In this document: piece after piece, positions 16,862 to 24,602 of the stretch
How positions within the stretch are numbered: the stretch's first letter is position 1
Layout: every line of letters begins with the position of its first letter
NCBI GenBank assembly: GCA_020852595.1
Contig: JADZAK010000038.1
Location: 1-37,025, forward strand
Source of the DNA: Rhodospirillaceae bacterium
GTDB lineage: Bacteria > Pseudomonadota > Alphaproteobacteria > Rhodospirillales > Rhodospirillaceae
Length of the DNA stretch: 37,025 nucleotides
Direction of reading: 5' to 3'
The notes under the pieces: model-generated
Database searches by the model: none
Seen by the model: only the letters and a program-made list of their open reading frames with translations
Told to the model about the DNA's origin: nothing
Program-made: the position numbers and the translations under genes

Positions 16862-17506
16862 TCAGACCTGTTCGATCACGATGCCGCTGATGCGGTTGGC
16901 CACGTCCTCGAAGCGGTCCATGACCTTTTCCAAATGGTCGTAGATCTCGATGCCCACCAGGTAGTTCATCGCGTTGCCGTCGCGGTATTTCTTGAACAGC
17001 GCCTTGATGCCGGCTTCGTTCAGGGCGTCGGAGTCGTCTTCGAGATGCACGATCTCTTCGGTGATGGTGTGCAGGCGCGCGTTGTTTTCGCGCAGCGCGC
17101 TCAGCATCTTCACGGCTTCCACTGTCAGCGTCGCCGCTTTCAGGATGTGATCGCCCATGGCCGCCATCTCGGGCTCCATCGTCTCCACTTCGAACCGCAG
17201 CACCGCCTTGGCGGTCTTCTTCATCTGGTCGATGGAATCGTCGAGCGCGCTCACCAGGTCCTGAATGTCGCTGCGGTCGAAGGGCGTGATGAACGAGCGG
17301 CGCACCAACTGCATGACGTCGCGGGTGATGGCGTCGGCCGCGTCTTCAAAGCGGTACACGTCCGCCGCCGCCGCCGCCACTCCGGAGCCGCCGTTCAGAA
17401 GCCGGCGCAGCGCCTTGGCGCCTTCCACCAGGGTCTCCGCATGACGGTTGAAGTGCTGGAAGAAGCGGTCTTCACGCGGCATCAGCGCTTGAAACCAGGC
17501 GAACAT
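16862..17506 (-). CDS. DUF47 / PhoU-like phosphate transport accessory protein
   Basis: A 214-residue, all-helical protein of the DUF47 (UPF0111, PhoU-related) family, which is nearly always encoded next to a PiT transporter. It starts FAWFQALMPREDRFFQHFNRHAETLVEGA. It contains the E/D-rich metal-binding-type helices of PhoU folds (YRFEDAADAITRDVMQLV, VHLEDDSDALNEAGIKALF, IEIYDHLEKVMDRFEDVANRI). It is thought to regulate or assist its cognate PiT transporter, acting at the cytoplasmic face of the membrane. It is the first gene of the pair; its stop is 6 bases before the transporter ATG. Length and motifs are typical, with nothing broken. Confidence 0.92.
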   Translation of the reverse strand: MFAWFQALMPREDRFFQHFNRHAETLVEGAKALRRLLNGGSGVAAAAADVYRFEDAADAITRDVMQLVRRSFITPFDRSDIQDLVSALDDSIDQMKKTAKAVLRFEVETMEPEMAAMGDHILKAATLTVEAVKMLSALRENNARLHTITEEIVHLEDDSDALNEAGIKALFKKYRDGNAMNYLVGIEIYDHLEKVMDRFEDVANRISGIVIEQV

Positions 17507-18290
17507 GGGCGGCGCCTCGAATGGATCGGGTTGAACGGAAGAGGGTCGGTCGCCCGATGCGAACGCCGGGCGGGAAGCGCCCTTTAAGTATCGAGCGGCC
17601 GAACAAATGGGAAGGCGAGATAAGTATTTATAATCAATAATTTACGTCAACACGGGCGGTTGACCCGCCAATTTTGCCGCGAAGGCCCTGTGACAGTGAT
17701 ATGTCAAATATATGTCAAGTGGACCGCGCGGATGTCCGCCGGCGGCCTTCTGAGCGCGCCGTCTTCACGCGGCGGACGGGCGCGGGGCGGCGCTCCGGGA
17801 CGCGCCAAAACCCCCGCAAATCCGCGCCTATTTGTGTGCACCTGCGAAGCGGCTTCGTCCTTCCCGGCGCTATTTGTCTAGACGAATCGCCCCCAATAGG
17901 CATATTTTTTGAAATCACGAGACGGCAGAAAAACGCGCGTTGGGAGGCACGGCATCCCGGTCCCTTTACCTGATCTGACGGATTTTTGCGTTGCGATGCA
18001 GAAATGACACAGGTTTTGGGCGGGGATCCGGCGCCAAAAAGGGGCTCTCAAAGCCTTGTTCTGAATGTGGATTTTTCTGCAAAGTGCCTGAAATCACGAC
18101 GTTTTTTAGATCGGCTAAAGAAGAAGGCAATTTCGGGACGGTTGCATTCAAGGGCTGATTATAGTGCTACCGACGTATGACATCGCTGGCGTGAGTATGT
18201 TGCGCTGCACCACAGCGTGACGGGCGATTGGGGATAAATCTCAAACGGCGTCCGGACGGCTTCGTCCGATCAAAAAGGGGAAAAAACCGC
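17507..18290. other. Long intergenic region, 784 bases, no supported gene
   Basis: It separates the leftward phosphate operon from the rightward receptor C gene. Short open frames (for example 17660-17881 and 17986-18180) lack a good ribosome-binding site and protein-like composition. The left part (17600-17720) is A/T-rich and holds the Pho-box-like repeats; the right part holds the receptor leader and the AAAAAGGGGAAA ribosome-binding region just before 18291. The length would allow an unrecognised small RNA or regulated leader, but I see no conserved RNA motif. Confidence 0.5.
17691..17718. promoter_or_regulatory. Pho-box-like direct repeats
   Basis: TGTCA at 17702-17706 and again at 17713-17717 are 11 bases apart, inside two copies of ATATGTCAA (17699-17707, 17710-17718). 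A third, inverted half (TGACA, 17691-17695) lies one spacer to the left. The established PhoB site is a pair of CTGTCAT-like 7-mers repeated every 11 bases, which this matches well in the core. The position, about 185 bases upstream of the DUF47-pit operon, fits phosphate control. However, the direct repeat points right, towards receptor C, and no clear -10 follows on either side. Confidence 0.45.
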
Positions 18291-21284
18291 ATGAACACCA
18301 CGACTCTCTTCGCGTCACGGCCGCGCCGCTACCGCGTCGGCCTGAAGAACACGGCCCTGCGTACCGCCAGCGCCACGGCCATCCTCTTGGCGACCACCAT
18401 CGGCGCCCATGCTCAGCAGCTCGCGGCCGCCGCCGCGGCGCCGGAAGTGGAAAGCGAAATCGTCGTGACCGGTTCGCGCATCGTGCGCGACGGTTATGAA
18501 GCGCCGACCCCCGTCACCGTCGTCGGTGTCGAGGAACTGCAAAGCTCCGCCTCGGCCAACGTCGCCGACTACGTCAACACGATCCCGGCCTTCGCCGGTT
18601 CGATCATGCCGACGAACACCAACTCGACCATGAGCTCGGGCCGCTCGGGCCTCAACACGCCGAACCTGCGCAACCTCGGCGTCGAACGCACCCTGGTCCT
18701 CATCGACGGCCAGCGCTCGGTCGGTTCGACCTCCGACGGCCTGGTGGACTTGAACACCATCCCGCAGGCCCTCATCAGCCGCGTCGACGTGTCCACCGGC
18801 GGCGCCAGCGCCGCTTACGGCTCCGACGCCGTGGCCGGCGTCATCAACTTCATCCTCGACAAGGAATTCACCGGCTTCAAGGCCGACATCGGCGGCAGCG
18901 TCACCACCTACGGCGACAATGAATCGTGGGACACCTCGCTCACCTACGGCACGCCGTTCCAGGGCGGCAAGGGCCACTTCATCATCTCCGCTTCGGCCAG
19001 CGATTCGGCGGGCGTGAAGATCAACGACCGCCCGTGGAACATGCAGGGCTGGCAGATCCTCGATAACCCGGCCTACGGCACGGGCGCGGGTCAGTCGACC
19101 TCGGTCCCGGCGCGTCTCCTGCGCAATCAGACCTCGGTGTCGAACGGCATCGCCGGCGGCATCATCACCTCGTGTATCGCTCCGGCCGCGGCGTGCGCCG
19201 CCGGCGGCAGCACCGTCGGCAACGGTCTTGTCGGCATGGCCTTCGGCGACGACGGCCGTCCGTATCCGTTCCCGTACGGCTCGATCGTCTCGAACCCGGT
19301 CATGGTCGGCGGCGGCTGGCGCGCGGCCACCATCCGCGGCACCCGTTATGCAAACGGTCTGACCTCGGCTTCCGAAACCCAATCGGTCTTCCTGCGCACC
19401 AGCTACGACCTCGCCGACAACATCACGGTGTTCGCGCAGGCGTCCTGGACGCACAACGGCAACCAGAACTGGTGCTGTATGAAGGAAGACAACGACAGCA
19501 TCGTCATCAGCAGCGACAACCCGTTCATTCCGGCGGAAATCGCCGCGCGCATGACGGCGCTCGGCGTCACGCAGTTCCGCATGGGCTCGATGCACGCCGA
19601 CACGCGCAACGCCGGCGCCATCAACGACCGCCGCGTGCAGCGTTATGTCGTCGGCGCCAACGGCACCTTCGACGCGATGGACACCGGCTGGACCTGGGAC
19701 GCCTACTATCAGAAGGGCATCTCGCACGTTCACCAGGAAACCTTCGGCGTGATCAAACAATCGGCCTATGCCAAGGCCATCAACGCCGTTCGTTCTCCGG
19801 TCACCGGCCAGGCGGTCTGCCGCGTGAACGCCGACGCCATCACCACCAACGACGATCCGACCTGCGTGCCGTACAATCCGTTCGGCATCGGCGTGAACTC
19901 GGCTGAAGTCGTCGACTACATGCACGGCAACGGCGAAAAGGACTTCCGCACGGAAGTGCCGCAGCAGGACGTCATGGCGGTCAACTTCTCGGGCTCGCCG
20001 TTCGAAACCTGGGCCGGTCCGGTCTCCATTGCTTTCGGCGCCGAACACCGTATTGAAAAGATCAAAGGCACCAACGACCCGGTCAGCCGCGCCTTCGATT
20101 GGTACTTCGGCAACTATCAGGTCTTCAGCGCGAAGATGAACGTCACCGAAGGCTATCTCGAAACCGTGGTGCCGCTCGCCACCGACACGTCCTTCGCCGA
20201 ATCGCTCGAGTTCAACGGCGCTGTGCGCGCCACCGACTACTCGACCTCCGGCTACGTCACGACGTGGAAAGCGGGCCTCACCTGGGCGCCGGTCAACGAC
20301 ATCCGTTTCCGCGTCACCCAGTCCCGCGACATCCGTGCGCCGAACCTGAACAACCTGTACAGCACCGGCACCTCGGGCTTCCCGGGGTACCAGAACCCGT
20401 TCCGTCCGCAGGCCAACGGCGCGCCGACCACCGAAATCGGCTTCTCCAGCACGCGCGGCAATCCGAACCTCGTGCCGGAAAAGTCCGACATGACCGGCGT
20501 CGGCGTCGTGTTGCAGCCGGCCTTCCTGCCGGGCTTCAGCGCGTCGGTCGACTACTGGGATCTGAACATCAAGGGCGCGCTCGGCTCGCTCTCGGTGCAG
20601 CAGATCATCGACCAGTGCTTCCTCACGAAGTCGGCGGCGTTCTGCTCGGCGATCGATTTCAACGCGGATAACTCGATCGCGCTCATCCGCACCACGCCGT
20701 TCAACCTCGTCAACCAGATCGCCAAGGGCATCGACTTCGAAGCCGGCTACAACATGCCGCTCGATCAGATCGTCGACGGCGCCGACGGCAACCTGGCGTT
20801 CCGCTTCATGGGCACGCACTTCATCAAGCGCTTTGAATCGAACGGCATCAGCGTGCCGCGCGATTACGCGGGCGAGAACATCGGCGCCAGCGGCGTGCCG
20901 GATTGGCGTTATCGCGCCTCGATCGGCTACTCGAACGATATGTTCGACGTGCAGATCATCGCGCGCGGCGTCAGCTCGGGCGTCTACCTGAACTCGAACG
21001 TCGAGTGCACCACGGGCTGCCCGGTCTCGACCGTCAACAACCGCACTGTCGATGAAAACGACATCAAGGGCTCGATGTGGTTCGATACCGCGTTCACCTA
21101 CAAGTTCGGCGTCGGTGAATCGGATATGGAAGCCTACTTCAACGTCCAGAACGTGTTCGATAAGGACCCGGCGGTCGCGGCGCCCGGCCCCGGCGGCTTC
21201 ACTTACGAAGCGGCTCCGGCCAACCCGCTGCTGTACGACACGCTCGGCCGCACGTTCCGCGCGGGCCTGCGCTTGCGCATGTAA
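18291..21284 (+). CDS. TonB-dependent outer-membrane receptor C
   Basis: A 997-residue TonB-dependent receptor. The ATG at 18291 follows a purine-rich AAAAAGGGGAAAAAA and starts a long basic signal peptide (TASATAILLATTIGAHAQQ). SEIVVTGSRIVRDGYEAPTP leads into the plug (LRNLGVERTLVLIDGQRSVG, VSTGGASAAYGSDAVAGVINF). The barrel ends in RAGLRLRM. It is a clear paralogue of receptor A: both share VRDGYEAPTPV, CRVNADA.TTNDDP.CVPYNP.GIGVNS, SRDIRAPNL and the CTTGCP loop, so the two probably have related ligands. It lies upstream of the histidine locus but on the opposite strand from its nearest genes, so a link to histidine-type ligands is only positional. Confidence 0.93.
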   Translation: MNTTTLFASRPRRYRVGLKNTALRTASATAILLATTIGAHAQQLAAAAAAPEVESEIVVTGSRIVRDGYEAPTPVTVVGVEELQSSASANVADYVNTIPAFAGSIMPTNTNSTMSSGRSGLNTPNLRNLGVERTLVLIDGQRSVGSTSDGLVDLNTIPQALISRVDVSTGGASAAYGSDAVAGVINFILDKEFTGFKADIGGSVTTYGDNESWDTSLTYGTPFQGGKGHFIISASASDSAGVKINDRPWNMQGWQILDNPAYGTGAGQSTSVPARLLRNQTSVSNGIAGGIITSCIAPAAACAAGGSTVGNGLVGMAFGDDGRPYPFPYGSIVSNPVMVGGGWRAATIRGTRYANGLTSASETQSVFLRTSYDLADNITVFAQASWTHNGNQNWCCMKEDNDSIVISSDNPFIPAEIAARMTALGVTQFRMGSMHADTRNAGAINDRRVQRYVVGANGTFDAMDTGWTWDAYYQKGISHVHQETFGVIKQSAYAKAINAVRSPVTGQAVCRVNADAITTNDDPTCVPYNPFGIGVNSAEVVDYMHGNGEKDFRTEVPQQDVMAVNFSGSPFETWAGPVSIAFGAEHRIEKIKGTNDPVSRAFDWYFGNYQVFSAKMNVTEGYLETVVPLATDTSFAESLEFNGAVRATDYSTSGYVTTWKAGLTWAPVNDIRFRVTQSRDIRAPNLNNLYSTGTSGFPGYQNPFRPQANGAPTTEIGFSSTRGNPNLVPEKSDMTGVGVVLQPAFLPGFSASVDYWDLNIKGALGSLSVQQIIDQCFLTKSAAFCSAIDFNADNSIALIRTTPFNLVNQIAKGIDFEAGYNMPLDQIVDGADGNLAFRFMGTHFIKRFESNGISVPRDYAGENIGASGVPDWRYRASIGYSNDMFDVQIIARGVSSGVYLNSNVECTTGCPVSTVNNRTVDENDIKGSMWFDTAFTYKFGVGESDMEAYFNVQNVFDKDPAVAAPGPGGFTYEAAPANPLLYDTLGRTFRAGLRLRM

Positions 21285-21355
21285 TTTGAGGCACGCGTGT
21301 GAGGGGCGAAACAAGGTCCCTCACACCGCTCTCGAACAAAGCGGCGCTCAAATAA

Positions 21356-21390
21356 AAAAGGCCGGCACTCCAGTGCCGGCCTTTTCTTTT
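21356..21390. terminator. Bidirectional terminator between receptor C and the aminotransferase
   Basis: A perfect stem GGCCGGCACT (21360-21369) / AGTGCCGGCC (21372-21381) has a 2-base core, flanked by AAAA on the left and TTTT plus a further T run on the right. It can end transcription of the receptor rightwards and of the Rieske-ferredoxin-aminotransferase operon leftwards. Confidence 0.92.
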
Positions 21391-21408
21391 TTCAGAAGAC
21401 TTGAAAGC

Positions 21409-22536
21409 TTAGCGCGCCAGCCACTTCTTCAGCGCGCCGATGAACTTCTCGTTCTCTTCTTTCGCTCCGATGGTCACGCGGATGAAACGCTCATACCCGG
21501 CTTCCCGCCAGCCTTTCAGGATCACGCCCTCTTTCAGCATGAACTGCGCGCACTCGGTGCTGTCGCCCTTGCAGTCCATGAACAGGAAGTTGGTTTGCGA
21601 CGGGGCCATGAAGACGCCCATGCCGTCCAGGATCTTGCGCACGCGCTCGCGTTCGGCGTTGATGCGGCCGACGGCGTCCTTCATCCAGGCGTCGTCTTCC
21701 AGCGCCGCGATGGCGCCGAGTTGCGCGGCGGCATTCACATTGAAGGGCGTCTTGGCGGCGTTGATGACACGCGCGAACTCGGGGCTCGAGCAGGCGGCGT
21801 AACCCACACGTAAGCCGGCCAGACCATAAGCCTTCGAGAAGGTGCGCAGGATCACATGCGGCACGTTCAGGCGGCGCAGGACCTCAAGGCCGTCCGGGAA
21901 ACCGGGCGCGGTGAACTCGCGGTAAGCTTCGTCGAGCACGAACAGGCAGGACTCTCCACTCGCGGCCGCGAGACGCTCCAGCGCCGCGAGGTCCAGTGTG
22001 ACCCCCACCGGATTGGACGGCGTCGAGATGAAGAACACCTGCGGCTTTTGCGCCAGTGCGTCCTCGAGCGCCGGGATGTCGAACGTCAGATCCTCCGTCA
22101 TCGGCACCTTGATGACCTTCGCGCCCACGGCCAAGGGTTCGATCTCGTGCAGGCCGAAGCTCGGGACCACGGTCACGGCCAGGCCGCCCGGCGTCAGGAA
22201 GGCGCGGCTGATGGCCGCGATCATTTCTTCCGAACCGTTGCCGCAGACGATCAGGGCCGGGTCGATGCCGAGATATTTGCCGATCGCCGCGCGCAGGTCG
22301 CGCGCCGCCGGGTCCGCGTAGCGCCACGGCTCGAACGCGCTCGACGCCAGCGCCGCCATGACTTTCGGCGAGCAGCCGTAAGGGTTCTCATTGCTGGCCA
22401 GGCGGGCGATGAACTCATGGCCGCTGACTTCGCGGGCGACCGCGACGGGAAGGCCGGCGTTATAGGTCGGCAATGCGGCAACGTGGGGGTTGAACGCAGG
22501 GCCAACGTGAGCCTGCGCGGCGGTCTTGGATGTCAT
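21409..22536 (-). CDS. HisC-like PLP-dependent aminotransferase
   Basis: A 375-residue fold-type I aminotransferase of the histidinol-phosphate aminotransferase family. Seen in order: LASNENPYGCSPKV near 47-59, WRYADPAARDLRAAI (71-85), CGNGSEEMI (98-106), STPSNPVG with the PLP-facing Asn175, LDEAYREF (D202, Y205), and RTFSKAYGLAGLRVGYA with the Schiff-base lysine K235. The ATG at 22536 gives the family length; the frame is open to 22602 through the ferredoxin gene. It lies 13 bases after the ferredoxin stop, third in a Rieske-ferredoxin-aminotransferase operon beside the hut genes and away from any his biosynthesis gene. A catabolic aromatic or imidazole amino acid transaminase is therefore as plausible as histidine biosynthesis. 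Confidence 0.87.
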   Translation of the reverse strand: MTSKTAAQAHVGPAFNPHVAALPTYNAGLPVAVAREVSGHEFIARLASNENPYGCSPKVMAALASSAFEPWRYADPAARDLRAAIGKYLGIDPALIVCGNGSEEMIAAISRAFLTPGGLAVTVVPSFGLHEIEPLAVGAKVIKVPMTEDLTFDIPALEDALAQKPQVFFISTPSNPVGVTLDLAALERLAAASGESCLFVLDEAYREFTAPGFPDGLEVLRRLNVPHVILRTFSKAYGLAGLRVGYAACSSPEFARVINAAKTPFNVNAAAQLGAIAALEDDAWMKDAVGRINAERERVRKILDGMGVFMAPSQTNFLFMDCKGDSTECAQFMLKEGVILKGWREAGYERFIRVTIGAKEENEKFIGALKKWLAR

Positions 22537-22549
22537 GCGGATTACTCGG

Positions 22550-22804
22550 TTAGAGGTCGAGGACGACCGATGTTTTCGGTGTTGTGCAGCATAGCAGCAC
22601 AACCCCCGGATCGGGCAAATACAATGGGTCTTCGACGTAGGTCACGTCCCCTGCAAGCAGGGCTGCGGCGCATGTGCCGCAAACGCCGGCGCCGCAGCTG
22701 AAGGGCGCGTCGACCCCGTTGTGCTCGGCGAAGGCGAGAAGGGACTCGGCTTCGGTCCAGGCCACGGTCCGGCCCGATCTCTTGAAGGTGACGGTGAGGT
22801 TCAT
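22550..22804 (-). CDS. Plant-type 2Fe-2S ferredoxin
   Basis: An 84-residue, single-domain [2Fe-2S] ferredoxin. Cluster ligands are C37, C42 and C45 in SCGAGVCGTCAAALL (CX4CX2C), with the fourth at C72 or C73 in VVLLCC. The fold is the one found as the C-terminal domain of VanB-type phthalate dioxygenase reductases, here without the FMN and NAD domains. Its ATG overlaps the Rieske oxygenase stop by 4 bases (22801-22804), so the two are translationally coupled. It most likely passes electrons to that oxygenase. No ferredoxin reductase is encoded in the window, so one must be borrowed from elsewhere. Confidence 0.92.
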   Translation of the reverse strand: MNLTVTFKRSGRTVAWTEAESLLAFAEHNGVDAPFSCGAGVCGTCAAALLAGDVTYVEDPLYLPDPGVVLLCCTTPKTSVVLDL

Positions 22805-23847
22805 TCGGCCGCGATCATCTGCGCCAGGCGCTTGCGGAAATGCAAGGGACCCTTGTCGATCTTGAGGTCGATATTGCCGCTCTTCTTGTTGTTCATGCCG
22901 CGGTGGACGGCCTGCAGGATCGTTTTGTCTTCCTCGAACGCGGTGCGCACGCTGGTCGCAAATGCCGCGGAGACCGCCCGGTCGTTCGGCGCGAAGTTGC
23001 GCATCTGGAACCAGTAATAGCGCGTCAGGTTTTCGGTGATGGGCGTCAGGAAGTTGTAGCTGTCCATCAGGAACACGTCCTTATGGAGCGGCTTGTCGTC
23101 GCCGCCCGTGCCCGCCGGCACGAAAATCGCCTTGATGATCGCATGGCTCGGGTAGCGCACTTCGTAGTGCTGCTTGCGGTCGCAGTTGCCCTGGAATTTC
23201 AGGAACGGCTGATAGAAGGGCGCGGGCTCGGTGTCGCGCATCCAGCGCGACACGATGACGCCGTTGTCGGCGGCGGTCATGTCCGGCACGCTGTCCGCGC
23301 AGGCGGCGTTTCCGAACGAGGTCTGGTGCACCCAGGCGACGTGCGAGGGGTCCAGGAGGTTGTCGGTTATATAGAGGTAGTTGGCCTCGACCGTCATCGC
23401 GTCGCCGCGGTTGAGGCCCCACGCCGGATCGCCCCAGTGGTCCACGTTCATGATCTTTGAAGGATCGGCCTTCGCGGCCTCGCCCATCCAGATCCAGATC
23501 AGGCCGTAACGCTCTTCCACCGGATAGGAATGCACACAGGCGGCTTTGGGGATGCGCTGGCCGCCCGGCGCGCGCGTGCATGCGCCTTGCGGATTGAACG
23601 TCAGGCCGTGATAGCCGCATTCCACGTCGTCGCCCTTGAGGCGCCCCATGGACAGCGGCAGCTTGCGGTGCGGGCAGGCGTTCTCGAGTGCAACCGCTTT
23701 GCCCGCGCTGTCGCGGTACATCACGATGCTCTCGTTCAGGAGGGTGACGGCGGTCAGGGCGTGGCCGATCTCGTTGTCCCACGCGGCCACGTACCAGGCG
23801 TTTTTCAAGAATGCGGGCGATTCGCTGCCGCTCTCAATGCGCGTCAT
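22801..23847 (-). CDS. Rieske non-heme iron oxygenase, VanA-like
   Basis: A 348-residue oxygenase component. The Rieske cluster ligands are C58 and H60 (ACPHRKLPLS) and C77 and H80 (ECGYHGLTF). The catalytic iron site follows as D162, D166, H169, H174 in TDNLLDPSHVAWVH, and the EED near the C-terminus (AFEEDKTIL) is a candidate for the third, acidic ligand. The overall match is to vanillate O-demethylase oxygenase and related aromatic O-/N-demethylases and hydroxylases. The substrate is not deducible. It is first in an operon with a ferredoxin and a HisC-like aminotransferase, 177 bases downstream of hutD on the same strand. There is no clear Shine-Dalgarno sequence before the ATG at 23847. 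Confidence 0.92.
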   Translation of the reverse strand: MTRIESGSESPAFLKNAWYVAAWDNEIGHALTAVTLLNESIVMYRDSAGKAVALENACPHRKLPLSMGRLKGDDVECGYHGLTFNPQGACTRAPGGQRIPKAACVHSYPVEERYGLIWIWMGEAAKADPSKIMNVDHWGDPAWGLNRGDAMTVEANYLYITDNLLDPSHVAWVHQTSFGNAACADSVPDMTAADNGVIVSRWMRDTEPAPFYQPFLKFQGNCDRKQHYEVRYPSHAIIKAIFVPAGTGGDDKPLHKDVFLMDSYNFLTPITENLTRYYWFQMRNFAPNDRAVSAAFATSVRTAFEEDKTILQAVHRGMNNKKSGNIDLKIDKGPLHFRKRLAQMIAAE

Positions 23848-23893
23848 CGTGGACTACAGTCATCTCGCGGTGAACCCCAGGGATTATCGTCGG

Positions 23894-23956
23894 CGTCACT
23901 TCAAGGTGACGTCTTGTTGAGGCGCATCATTGTCGGACGGGGGACCCACCCGACAA
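23894..23956. promoter_or_regulatory. Two inverted repeats upstream of the Rieske operon
   Basis: CGTCAC (23894-23899) pairs with GTGACG (23906-23911), and TTGTCGG (23930-23936) pairs with CCGACAA (23950-23956). Both lie in the 177-base gap between hutD and the Rieske oxygenase gene. Neither is followed by a T run on the minus strand. They may be operators or leader structure for the Rieske operon. A further small dyad TTAG-N5-CTAA lies at 23980-23992. Confidence 0.4.
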
Positions 23957-24024
23957 GGCGCGTTGGCGTACGATATTATTTAGGAAAACTAACGTGAAAA
24001 AGCGCGAAAACCCGCTGTCTTTCT

Positions 24025-24588
24025 TTAACGAGGCGTAATTGTAATGACATAAAGGGTCGACAAAACGTCGGCCCGGAAGGTCATGGGCGCGCCGGCACTC
24101 CGGCTGACCGCCGTATCGAGCGCTTTTAGAGATTCTCCATCGGGAAGGGTCACCGCGCCCGCATGGCAGAACAGGATCAGCGTGCCGGGCGGCGGCGTCA
24201 CGGACTTCTCGCCCATGACCGACAGACGCCGCACTTCATGCGTGAAACCGGCGCGGCGGGTCATCACGTTGAGATCCGTCACCGGCCCCCGCAGCACCGC
24301 GCCATGCGTCGCCGCGTCGCCCGAAAAGGCGTGCGGCGGCGACATCTCCATCAGGTCGACATTTGTCCCGTCGATGGAAAGGCGCAGCGTGCCGGAGAGA
24401 ACCGACAGCGTCCGGTCGATGCCCGGAAAGGACGAGAACGGACCGTCGCTGGCCACGGTCGCCATGGACAGGCGCCAATCCATGGACGTGAAGTCGGCGG
24501 CGGGCGGCGAAACCATGATCTCGATGGTCTCCCCGCCGCCGTTCTTCCACGGCATGCGCTTGTAGCCCGAGGACCGAAGCAGCTGCAT
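24025..24588 (-). CDS. hutD: HutD family protein
   Basis: A 187-residue HutD protein with a cupin-type beta fold. The diagnostic start QLLRSSGYKRMPWKNGGGET is followed by DWRLSMATVASDGPFSSFPGIDRTLSVLSG and by NVMTRRAGFTHEV. HutD is encoded in many proteobacterial hut operons; it is thought to bind urocanate or a pathway intermediate and act as a governor limiting hut expression, not as a catalyst. The ATG at 24588 lies 14 bases after the hutU stop; the frame is open to 24711 inside hutU, but only this start gives the family N-terminus. It is the last gene of the hutIHGUD run. Confidence 0.92.
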   Translation of the reverse strand: MQLLRSSGYKRMPWKNGGGETIEIMVSPPAADFTSMDWRLSMATVASDGPFSSFPGIDRTLSVLSGTLRLSIDGTNVDLMEMSPPHAFSGDAATHGAVLRGPVTDLNVMTRRAGFTHEVRRLSVMGEKSVTPPPGTLILFCHAGAVTLPDGESLKALDTAVSRSAGAPMTFRADVLSTLYVITITPR

Positions 24589-24602
24589 CGCCCGGGACTT
24601 CG

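Noticed and set aside
17986-18180. A 64-codon plus-strand open frame in the receptor C leader
   Set aside because: No ribosome-binding site, no similarity that I recognise, and composition unlike neighbouring genes.
18315-21314. A 999-codon open frame antisense to receptor C
   Set aside because: The translation is rich in R, D, A, V, H with no domain. It mirrors the strongly biased third positions of the receptor gene, a common artefact in high-GC DNA.
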